A stretch of DNA of 64,000 bases, taken from assembly GCF_905163445.1 (NCBI RefSeq), contig NC_053197.1, positions 16,926,001 through 16,990,000 on the forward strand, given 5' to 3'. The notes under the pieces are model-generated. The model did not search any database. It had not been told where the DNA came from and saw only the letters and a list, made by a program, of their open reading frames with translations. Numbering within the stretch: the first letter of the stretch is position 1; each line of letters opens with the position of its first letter. The stretch comes from Pararge aegeria (lineage: Eukaryota > Arthropoda > Insecta > Lepidoptera > Nymphalidae). This document shows, one piece after another, positions 1 to 9,534 of this stretch. The translations under genes and the position numbers were made by a program.

Positions 1-180
1 AATTACCCTTGGCTGGGATCTCCACGCGATTACAATTCCCGGAGGTGTCCCTAATTGTGCTTTTATTCATCTAACTATGTCAGTGACGCAACTCAAAAAA
101 TGGATACGGTCGTGAGGGTCCCTGTCGTAGTTCTGTTGTTCATAAAGCATGAGAACCGTAGCTATATGGAAAATCGCGAG

Positions 181-246
181 CAGAGTGCTTTCCCACTAAG
201 CTAGGGCTCTCATGCTACCAATATCGCTTATTGGGAAAGCGCTCTG
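181..246. repeat. Imperfect 21-bp inverted repeat
   Basis: Bases 181-201 and 226-246 are reverse complements with two mismatches, separated by 24 bases. The pair sits about 50 bases before a second, perfect palindrome. Together they suggest a small fold-back or MITE-like remnant. No transposase or target-site duplication was identified. Confidence 0.6.
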
Positions 247-297
247 GCCGCGATGGCGATGGTCACAGGTACCATTTATGGTGGTTCCAAAATTTTT

Positions 298-354
298 ATT
301 CAAACAAATAAGAAAACAATTATGTTTAATAATTGTTTTCTTATTTGTTTGAAT
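298..354. repeat. Perfect 26-bp hairpin palindrome
   Basis: Bases 298-323 and 329-354 are exact reverse complements around the 5-base loop gttta. The arms are A/T-rich and read attcaaacaaataagaaaac at the outer left edge. The short open frames that cross this segment on both strands are a consequence of the palindrome and are not taken as genes. It could be a fold-back element tip or a transcribed hairpin; the sequence does not decide. Confidence 0.85.
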
Positions 355-806
355 ACTATGTTTGTTCTGGAGCACACTCTCCAAAATATGTCTTATAGAA
401 TACCAATAGACGTAATACTACTTACCTTGCGAAGATTCTCCAAACATATTGTCTGTGTTCGTGTAAGGAATTGGGCTGGACGTTGATGATTTAATAAAAT
501 GTTATTGTCAGCTGGTCACCCTACATAGAACTTAATCTGTGAATATGTAACACAGGCCCACCTCTGAGTTTAAATAAAATCGTAATTTAATTATCTTCTA
601 TTCGCCAAAGGTATTCTATTGGTTTTATTGGACACATAAACAGGTGTCACTTGCAGTTTATATTATGGCGGAAACATACTAATAACAACTAGGTGCCTGA
701 CCTGTAGCACGAATTACGGGAGCTCTTTTTTATGAGTGCTCAGATGATCTATCCGCATCACACTATATTATCTGACTTTTGACACATTTATATTCATCAT
801 CATCAT
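355..806. other. No gene recognised
   Basis: This is AT-rich sequence between the palindromes and the first LINE fragment. I see no coding signal, RNA gene or recognisable repeat. Confidence 0.5.
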
Positions 807-1162
807 CAAATTCAAATTCAAATTCAAAATTTCTTTATTCATGTAGGCCTATCACAGGCACTTATGAAGCGTTCATACATATTTGTTTACATAACTGTAA
901 CGGGATGGTGATAACTTCGTTCGCCAACTTAAATCTAAAGCTACGAGGGTTCCAAACGCGCCCTGGTCTAAGAAGAGCCCACAACAAACTTAGCCGGGTA
1001 AATTTATTTTTTTGTTATCATGATCTTCCAGTGAATTTATATTAAGCTATGAAGCTAGAGCAAATCACACCCAAGCTTTTTTATCGTTTAAATAATCCTT
1101 AATATTATAATAGGATTTTTCTGTAAGCTTACGTTTTATATAAACTTTGAACTTATTGAGAG
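807..1162 (-). mobile_element. CR1-like LINE 3' end, part 1 (interrupted by hAT)
   Basis: The low-coordinate end carries a short direct repeat (caaattcaaattc...) followed by ctttattcatgtaggcc, the 3' signature shared by several LINE tails in this window. It is nearly identical to the reverse complement of 45765-46112, whose other strand translates as a LINE ORF2 C-terminus ending in a YLNDKKAW-type motif. The rest of this copy continues after the hAT insertion at 2595-2657. The copy is 5' truncated and inactive. Confidence 0.75.
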
Positions 1163-1179
1163 TAGTGTTGCCCAAATTC

Positions 1180-1330
1180 AGTCTTGGTCTTGCAGTCTTG
1201 GTCTTGTTCTTGCGTTTTTGCAAGACCAAGACCAAGAACAAGACCGCGTATTTTTAGCAAGACCAAGACCAAGACTGACCGTGCAAGACTTGAGCAAGAA
1301 CAAGACATAGCCTGCAAGACTCTTGCGTCT
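1180..1330. repeat. Left subterminal CTTGGTC/CAAGACC array of hAT
   Basis: The motif appears first as cttggtcttg and then, after a short T-run, as caagaccaagac, so the array is itself a large hairpin. A matching array lies at 2438-2578 near the other end. Clustered subterminal repeats are known transposase-binding sites in other hAT elements; that role here is inferred. Confidence 0.8.
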
Positions 1331-1775
1331 TGCAGCTAGGACTTAGCGCTATTTCACGGAGTAGTTAGGTGTAACAGTTCGGTGTATAGGTAGGTAGGTA
1401 CGCTTAGGAATTCTATGAGACGCAAAAAACTATATCAAAGAATATGAAAAACTGGACCTATGCGCATTACGACTAATACCATAAACATAGCGAATAAAAA
1501 AATATCTATTAAAATCAAACTGAGTGCATGCATAGTTATGTTTTAACCATCGGCACTTTGATAATGCGGCATCAAAGGTTTTGTACTTACTTCTCAAAGA
1601 AATTTGCCGCTTTTCGGAAGTACATGGTTATGATACACGCGCCGGCGGCTTCTTTTGAAATCTAAAACAATCGTTGCCGCCGCGCCGAAATCATAACATT
1701 TGACACTATTCATGCAAAATAATTTCGAATTTTAAGAGTACCTACAGGTGTTCCAAAGAATAAATAAGTTTCAGA

Positions 1776-1991
1776 TTGGTGATTTTAGATTGGTGGAGGA
1801 CGCATGAGACAGAGTATCCGATTTTATCGAAAATGGCCCGTGATTTTCTCTCAATACCTGCAACTTCAGTACCTGCTGAGAGGTTATTTTCTAAAGCATC
1901 ATTAGTAATTAGAAAACATAGAAATAGGTTAAGTGATGAGTCAGCCAGATGGTTACTTTGTATTAATTCTTGGTCAAAAGAATTGATATAA
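1776..1991 (+). pseudogene. hAT transposase C-terminal dimerisation domain remnant
   Basis: The 71-residue frame reads WWRTHETEYPILSKMARDFL, then SIPATSVPAERLFSKAS and RKHRNRLS. This is the typical order of the hAT C-terminal dimerisation domain: WW, YP-LS-A, IPATSVPAERLFS and RNRL. There is no in-frame ATG at the start and no upstream catalytic DDE region or BED zinc finger, so this is the last part of a deleted transposase gene. It lies inside an element with matching ends. The reading frame has stayed open across the whole domain, which suggests modest age. Family assignment is confident; whether any protein is made is doubtful. Confidence 0.88.
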
Positions 1992-2437
1992 AGTATCATA
2001 ACCTAATGATAAAGCTGTTGATTTGTGTTGTATTTTATTTTTTATTCAAATAAATGATAAATCGTAAAACTCTTTTATTAAATTTCTTATAAGTTGAGGG
2101 TTCAATCTCTTTCTAGACAGATAAGTATTGTTCTTTAAAATACAGTCAAGTTATTGTAATTAATTTGTTTTTTTACATGTTTTAGCAAATGTAAGCTTAT
2201 AAATCATAAATGTTTATTAAGAAACAGTTACTTCCATGGAAAACGACATATAGGTCAGTTGATTTTTCGAATTTCTTATCAAATCTTCAGTTATTTATTA
2301 ATCTGCTTGATCTTTACTATGGCTATGTTAATTCAAGCTCACAATGTTCCAATTCTAATACGTTTTTCTAAGATTTAAAGTAAACTTTAATAAATAGTAA
2401 TAGACTAATAGGTATTAATAATTTATTAATATTAATA

Positions 2438-2578
2438 ATCTTGCAAGACTTGCAAGACTCTTGCTGCAAGATCAAGACCAAGACCAAGACTGGGAGCGCA
2501 AGACCAAGACCAAGACCAAGACCAGGTGTATTGGCGCAAGACCAAGACCAAGACTGGCTAAGTCTCGTCTTGTTCTTG
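2438..2578. repeat. Right subterminal CAAGACC array of hAT
   Basis: This stretch holds many copies of caagacc in direct orientation, ending with gtcttgttcttgc next to the right inverted repeat. It is the counterpart of the left array at 1180-1330. Confidence 0.8.
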
Positions 2579-2594
2579 CATTTGGGCAACACTA

Positions 2595-2657
2595 ATTGAG
2601 AGACATCTCAAAGATTTCATTTGGTAATTTGTTATAAAATAATATACAATTGCCCTT
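2595..2657 (-). mobile_element. CR1-like LINE 3' end, part 2
   Basis: This segment continues the LINE of 807-1162 beyond the hAT and matches the reverse complement of about 45705-45772, including tacaattgccc at its far end. Similarity stops near 2657, where a SINE begins. Confidence 0.65.
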
Positions 2658-2669
2658 GAATTAATAAAA

Positions 2670-2945
2670 ATCATCATATCAACCCATTAACGGCCCACTA
2701 CAGAGCACGGGTCTCCACCCACAATTAGAAGGGGTTAAGGCCGTAGTCCACCACACTGGCCCAGTGCGGATTGTTGGAATTGACACACCTTCGAGAACAT
2801 GATGGAGAACTCCCAGAAATGCAGGTTTCCTCACGATGTTTTCCTTCACCGTTAAAGCAGGTGATATTTTAATTCCTTGAAACGTACGGCCCCTCGAAAG
2901 CGAAGTCGAAGTCATACCCCCTGGACTATCAGCGGTCGCAAAATC
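2670..2945 (-). mobile_element. tRNA-derived SINE, family C
   Basis: Read on the minus strand, it contains the blocks aaggaaaacatcgtgaggaa, ccgtgctctgtagtgggccg and ttaatgggttgat followed by a gat-type tail. The full-length plus-strand copy at 46717-47032 has the same order. The tRNA-like head is at the high-coordinate end. Confidence 0.75.
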
Positions 2946-3224
2946 GTATATGCTTTTTAAGTAGTTATAATTGGCGGACCAAGCAAATGTTGGATCTGAT
3001 GGTAAGTGGGAAACCATAGTTAAATCAGTGTTATGAGTCCACCAACCTAAGCCGTAGGTGTTAAGTCTCGATTGCCTATAAAATTTGCATTAAAACTAAG
3101 CGTAAAGTACGACAATAGTCCTTAAAATGGAACTGTATCTACGACCTCCCCGCTTTCAGTCCACCCTCTTAACCGCAGAGCTACTGAGGCACTATACGTC
3201 ATCTGTTCAATATGTTCACAATTA

Positions 3225-3480
3225 ACATTAAATCAGTCCTGGGTTCTATTCCCAGGTTTGGCAAGTAATTTTTAGGTATTGAGTATTTCTGTGGTACAAT
3301 TGTCAGTACCAGGAGCTTGAATATTGACGTTTTCCACTCCCGTATCTCGGAAAGCACATAAAACCCTAGTCTGTACATACAATAAAACCGTTGAAGCCCA
3401 CCAACCTATATTTATGCAGCGTGTTGGGATATATACTTCCTGTTTTTTATATAAAAGGTGACCTGTGTCCAGCAGAGGTT
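3225..3480 (+). mobile_element. SINE family D, diverged copy
   Basis: The sequence starts near a B-box-like gggttctattccc. It then carries aagcccaccaacc and ccagcagaggttac blocks that match 58494-58755 in order. Spacing and identity are reduced, so this is an old copy. Confidence 0.5.
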
Positions 3481-3860
3481 ACTTCTTCATTATCTGAGAA
3501 TGCATTATCACTTACGGTTAGACAAAGGTCAAGCGCTAGTTTGTAGTAGAATAAAATAAAGGTGTTGCATTTACAGGCTAAAGATAAATAAATGAATAAT
3601 CGAAACTAAGCGGTAAAGAGTCGTATTGGAAAAGGTAATTTATTAACTTCTTAAAAATACAGCTTTCATACTAGGAAAGTCATTCCCAATACATTATTGC
3701 AATCCACAGAAGGTCATGATTTTTCTAAAACGTTGCCAAAAATTATGAATCATAATGATATTAAACACAGAAACCCTCTTTCTTCAGTTCCGTAGCTATT
3801 ATCCTTGGCCAAAGAAAAAAATGCTCAGTATTCCGTACCGTCCGCAGCGTACGCGCAACG

Positions 3861-3868
3861 TATAAAAG
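3861..3868 (+). promoter_or_regulatory. TATA box of the glycine-rich gene
   Basis: TATAAAAG begins at 3861, 32 bases before the A of the initiator tcagt at 3891-3895. This is the standard metazoan spacing. Confidence 0.85.
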
Positions 3869-3890
3869 CCTACGATTGCTTGTGGAGGCA

Positions 3891-3895
3891 TCAGT
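3891..3895 (+). promoter_or_regulatory. Arthropod initiator, predicted start site A3893
   Basis: The pentamer TCAGT matches the arthropod initiator consensus and sits at the right distance from the TATA box. Transcription from A3893 would give a 35-base leader before the ATG at 3928. Confidence 0.75.
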
Positions 3896-3927
3896 CACTT
3901 GACCAGTGTTTAAGTAACAACATCAAC

Positions 3928-3939
3928 ATGAAATTCCTG
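3928..3939 (+). CDS. Glycine-rich gene, coding exon 1
   Basis: It encodes M-K-F-L and ends at a GTAAGG donor at 3940 (phase 0). The leader before the ATG runs from about 3893. A coding first exon of four codons is a common arrangement in insect cuticular protein genes. Confidence 0.85.
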
Positions 3940-6900
3940 GTAAGGATACTAAGATATATTTTTATTAATAAGGAGTTGTTTCAGAGCCTTTTAAATAGTG
4001 AAATCAAAGTTATATTAAAACAAGGATTCGTCGTGAAAAATAAATTCAATAGCCTAAACTTATAGAAACATTAAAATTAATATTCGCCAACCCTCATTGA
4101 AATAGCATGGTGGGTCTAAGCTCCAAATTCTTCTCTCCAACTGTATACGAACTGAGGGTGTTGATGATAGACCACGGTAGATGCTAAATATGTTTTAAAT
4201 TTTCTTCTACTTCGTGTAAGTTTTCATGCTAACTAAAGTGACAATCACTTAAACGGATAAAACATCAAAGTTGACATTGTTATACAAATTTGACAGATTT
4301 ACTTAACTCCAAAGTAAACTTTTTTAACTTATTATGTAACATTGGACGCGCAGATCGGAAGCAATCAATTGTGTTTGTAATTTTTATGATGTTATGAGCT
4401 CAAACCAATCCATAATTAATTATTGGTAGTTTTTTAAACGTATGCATTATAGGAAGTACTGGACCAAATCGAGGCCTTTGTTCACTGTAATGTATTTACA
4501 AAACAGGGTAGTTCGTATATATTGGTAAACTTCTAAGAAGCAAACTAACTATTTGACTTTAGTTTGTTATGCCAAAATTTCCTCCCGCTTTAATTATTGA
4601 TAATTGTGAGCCATAGATAAGCCAGGAAATAAACATTTTCCTCTGTCCCCTTACATTGTAAAGGCAACAACAAAATTCATCATCATCACTTCAACAGATT
4701 GACGTCAAAAGGTTGACATAGGTTTTCTGTAGGGAATTCCAATCCACGGTCCTGGGCCGCTTGTTTCCAGCGGAGTGACTCGTTAAATGTCGTATGTCCA
4801 CCTCCTTGGATTCCCATAACGCTGCGTTTACCGGTGCTGGATCACCATTTCAGCACCCTAACTTCACTCTGTTCTCACTTCAGCTTCACGACTCGCTATG
4901 TCAATAACTCTATCTTCTACCGATATTCGCATATGTGATTTGATCACATAGCTCTCACAACCACCCGTTAAGCGACTCTGAGCCTTCCTAACTTTATAAT
5001 GTATTTAATTGAATACACAGCCCATTATACCTGTTGTTTCGGTGTTATTGCGATGCTTTTATGTGCTAAAATAACAAATAACTTATTGAAGTATCGGCAA
5101 AAATATCCGTAACTGTTTTCGACATTTTCATGATGATTCTTTATTTATTTTTTATTAAATAAGTAGTAGGATAAATTATTTAAATCTCAGTATGTACAAT
5201 CAATTCTGGTTGTACATACTACACAGATATTAATTTCATGTTAGTTTATACACCAGAATTTAAAATGGAAGAATGCAACGTTTAGTTAAAGTACTTTAAC
5301 TTTAATTCTGCCGAATTTGTCTCGCATCGCGTTGCATCTCCGGTGGATATCCTTCTATTACACAGAAAATTGCTTGTTTCCCACATGTTGCCAAAGCATT
5401 TGACTACGACAGTCGATCAGCGTATCCGATCTGTCTCAGGTATTATGTCTGTTACTAATTGAAGTTGTAAGGTGAATCAATTATGTGTCAAAGTTAAAGT
5501 CAAAAATATCTTTATTCAAGTAGGCCCACAGGTGACACTTTTGATGCGTACATAAGAATTACACGGTAGTGAGATGTGTGAAATCATACCCAGCTTATTT
5601 TGCTGTGGGCTTCTTTTAAGACCAGAATCCTATTGGATCTCTTTGGTAGCATTGTGTGTGAAAAAAACCATGATGAACGTTTCAAAAATTTGTAAATAGA
5701 CGAATAAAAAAAATTGTAAGACCTTTAAAGCCGGTGTGGTTTAACCTTACAGCACATATTATGTCACTAGTTATGTAGCACACTTAAACCCATTTTTTTT
5801 TATTTATGAGGTTTATGTTAGCTTTATTGGAGTTGGTCTAAAAATATATAATTTAGAACAAGGAGCCTATCTTGCGAAATTTTATTTTAAAGAGCCGCTA
5901 AAAAAATAGTCTTAAGTCTTATATTTGAATTGCATTATGTGAAAGTAAATAAAATATGAACAAAGTGATCCTAAAAGGGTTCATTTTCATTATTAATGTT
6001 GGAACCCTAAAAACATCACTGATTTTAACAGACTACAACTTTTGACACATACAACACGTTGAATAATTAGAAGTAAATAACTAGTTAAGGTCTGTGCAGT
6101 TTTTTTAATCCCATTATTATCTGACGTTTATACAGACTACCTAAATAACGCAATTAGAACAAAAAGACAAAGAGCAAATCAAACGACAATATAAAGTCCG
6201 ACAATTTCATTGTCTCGGTAGGATATTGCGCCACCTCAGCACAGGTTCATAAGTATAGACAATTAATGGCGAGGCTCACGTCCATGATTCACTGCCGACC
6301 CGAAGGACTTTCGCAATCATAAGTGGAAATTGCCATGAAATTGCCCCGCTATGTTTGAACTAGATCACTCCGTCTTCAAGGCTAGTCGAGTGAAGCTAAA
6401 GTTGACATAATAAGATCACACTTGACCATATGCGAAATCATATACATATATAGACTCTTGGTTGCACAAAATAGCCAGCCACCAGTCAGGAGCCTTGCCT
6501 TAGAAGAAAACGTATAATTATAACATATTTTGAATTATTTAACCCTCATACAATTCAACCGAAAGTTTAATTAAAACATCATAGTTATGCCAAACATTGG
6601 ACGTCCACATCTGGAATTAGGTATTTTGTAAGGAGTTCCAAATACAACGGTCTTGTGCCGCTTAGGTCCAGCGGATCGCTTGATGTCTTTCGTCCACTCC
6701 AACACTGCGTTGGTGCGAGGTCACCTCACCATTCTAGCACCTTAGGACCCCACCGTCCATAGATCCTCCGAGCTATGTGCACCGCCCTGTGCGACTTGTG
6801 CCGCTTCGCGCCTTTTTGAGCTACTTCTGTAACTCTGGTTCTTCTATGGATCTCCTGATTTGATCACGTAGAGGTACTCCAAGAATAGTTCTCTCCATCG

Positions 6901-9490
6901 GGGGCTGAAAGACCCTGAGCCTTCTTATAAGACCCATTGTTAGCAAGCTCGTTTTAGAGCCATAAATCATAACTGGCAACAAACACTGTTCGAAAACTTT
7001 GGTCTTCAGACCGTCAAAGAAGATCACGAGATTAAAAATAATATGTTTATTTTTGAAATACCTTTTTTTGGTATGTAGCAAAAAATTAATAGTTTTCACT
7101 GCCGACTAGCTAAGCTCATTGATTTAAACTTGATAGCTCCTAGGTTTCCTGAGTTACGGAGATTATGATATTGACAAATAGACAGATGGACAACAAGGCA
7201 TTGCAATATGGTTCCTTATTTCCTTTTGAGAGCTATTCTCATAAAATAAAAAAGAGCTGCTCCAATACCAGTGTAAGCGGTTAAATAAGTTGGAAAAAAT
7301 ACAGGTTTTATTAAAAGTCCTCTGAATGACATTATTTAATGAATTTTTTGTCCAAATTTTTACTGGGCGGATACCGTTAAACATGACGTGATCGTCGGTT
7401 TTACCCGCAATAAATAATTAATAGGTGCGTGAACTCTATCACTAAATTAACCTGTTATTAAAGTATTTCTTTTGAATAACAAATAATAATTTATGTTAAT
7501 TAATTAGGCTTCTGAGAAAAAATAACAGATTGATTTTAACCCCAAAGGTTCCGTTATTTTCTCTATAGTGCACAACAAACTTGTCTAACGCATAGAATAA
7601 ATACGGAAGCAAAAAGTAGAACTGTGTACTTAATAATTCCTCCGAATACAGAATCGTGTTCTTTTTAGGTAAATTATTTGTTAACTTATAACTAAAGCTT
7701 CGAGTTTAAAGAGTAGAATGGTAGAGATCGATTATCTGAGCACATTAAAAGTTTTCTCTGCTTCATTTTAAGAGCCCAAAGAGTGGTGCTATAACATGAG
7801 ATTAAAAAAAATGCTTCCTAAATATTTTGACTTAGAGTTTTTTGTTTGCGTCTGACTAGAGCGACGACTTCCACTCGGATTTAAATTAGGTTTTTTATAA
7901 TTATATTTGTATATAATACCTTGTAGGTATAATAAAATATCTGCTACTAGTTCTTATAAAAAAATATGACTACAATCGATCTTCTAAAATACAAATGTTT
8001 TGTTCTTCTTTTAGATTGTAGTCGCTCTGTCCATCGCAGCGGTGTGCGCTGAGGAAGCGAAGAAAACCGAAAAGCGAGGCCTTAGCGGACTCGGCTACGG
8101 TGGACTCGGCTACAGTGGGGTTGGCGGCTACGGTGGCCACGGCCTCGGCTATGGCGCTGGTTATGGCGCGGGCTACGGAGGCGGACTCGGCTACGGTGGA
8201 TATGGAGGATACGGCGGATACGGTAAGTGAAATAATAATAAGGGTCTCAGCGGTCATTGCTGGCTGCGGTAGAATTGGGACCGAGTGGATACCCGGGTAT
8301 CCACACGGATAAGGTATCCTTACACAATAGTTGATTTATTAATTTTCTTTTACTTGAGCATTAATTCCGCAATTTATCATTTAGTTTTCCTTTTCACTCA
8401 AAATAGTTATTTTACAAAATGCTTTAGCATATTAATAATGCCCGAACGCTTAAAGAAAAAAGCTGATTTTATAAAATAAATTTATCTAAAATTATATAAT
8501 GACCCGTTTCTTTTTGGAATTGTAAGTTAAGAGCCTTATCTTCAAAGGACGGATAAAATCTTAGAAAATAATATAGGAGCAATGTGAACGGTCGAAGTTC
8601 AATCACCCAAATAATAATCTTTACAAGAGGAAATATAAAAAAAAATACATTTTTCAGTCGTAAATTGATAAGACTAATTTTACAGTACATTAGATATTTC
8701 AATTTTAAGAGGTACAAATTTTCGAGTTGAAAGATTTCTAATCGTATTTAATTTATGAAAAATTAAGGGAGAAAAATATCTCCAAAGAGCGTTCGAAAGC
8801 GAAACCACCTTCAACCTTTTTAAATATTGTGTATACATTAAAAGAAAGTCTTTGAAATAAACAGCTAAATGCCTAATTTCTTTAATATGCTTTCATACAG
8901 GAGTCTTAAATGTTTTACATAATAGATACATTAACATTTTATACTAAAAATTATCACAAAGTTGTAAGATAGTCGAAATTATTCAAGTTTAGTTGGGGGC
9001 TGTAGCGACTGTCGTACTATCTTCAATAAAATATATCACTAAATTATTTACTTTTTAACAATATTATCAGTAGGTAAAGATTATTTGGCAGAACTAGCGT
9101 TAATTTTCCTTAGTTTAAATACCCGATACGCTCTGTAGCACTTTAAGCTCATTAAAATCGAATGTAAAAAAGTTGATGAAACTATTTTTACACTCGTAGC
9201 TCGCACCGCAGTCGAGTTCAACTTTAAATTGACCAAAGGCTTTTACGCCACTAGACCGCGTTCAGACTTCGACAGTAGTTTGTATTCAAAGGGTCGCAGA
9301 TGATTTCCTTGAAAATTTTAACACTCCGAGAAAATTCTGTGGAAGTACGCTCTCTCGTTCTTTCTATTGAGTCTTTGATTCAGAAATCTAGTGCCATTGT
9401 TTGCTAGACGTCGTGATTTGGAATTTCCCGTCCAATTTGAATACTACTGCTATCTTTGTTGTCATAGGATGTTGCTGACTTTTGCGCTGA

Positions 9491-9534
<44 letters not shown>

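Larger units (their letters stand above)
1163..2594 (+). mobile_element. Internally deleted hAT transposon, 1432 bp
   Basis: The 15-bp terminal inverted repeats are tagtgttgcccaaat at 1163-1177 and its exact reverse complement at 2580-2594. Both are flanked by the 8-bp duplication attgagag. Subterminal regions (about 1180-1330 and 2438-2578) hold dense arrays of a CAAGACC/CTTGGTC motif. Only a C-terminal transposase piece (1776-1991) remains, so the copy is non-autonomous. The insertion target is a CR1-like LINE tail, which makes the hAT younger than that LINE. Confidence 0.93.
1155..2602. repeat. 8-bp target-site duplication attgagag around hAT
   Basis: The octamer attgagag occurs at 1155-1162 and 2595-2602, immediately outside the 15-bp inverted repeats. 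The paralogous LINE tail at 45765-45772 carries the same octamer once (reverse complement ctctcaat), as expected of an unoccupied site. An 8-bp duplication is the hallmark of hAT transposition. Confidence 0.92.

Noticed and set aside
1180..1330. CRISPR-like repeat array
   Set aside because: The short motif has no regular spacers and lies at the end of a hAT transposon in a eukaryotic genome.
7970..8257. 95-residue frame on the minus strand opposite exon 2 of the glycine-rich gene
   Set aside because: It is a shadow of the Gly/Tyr repeat codons; the sense strand has a signal peptide, splice sites and matching phases.
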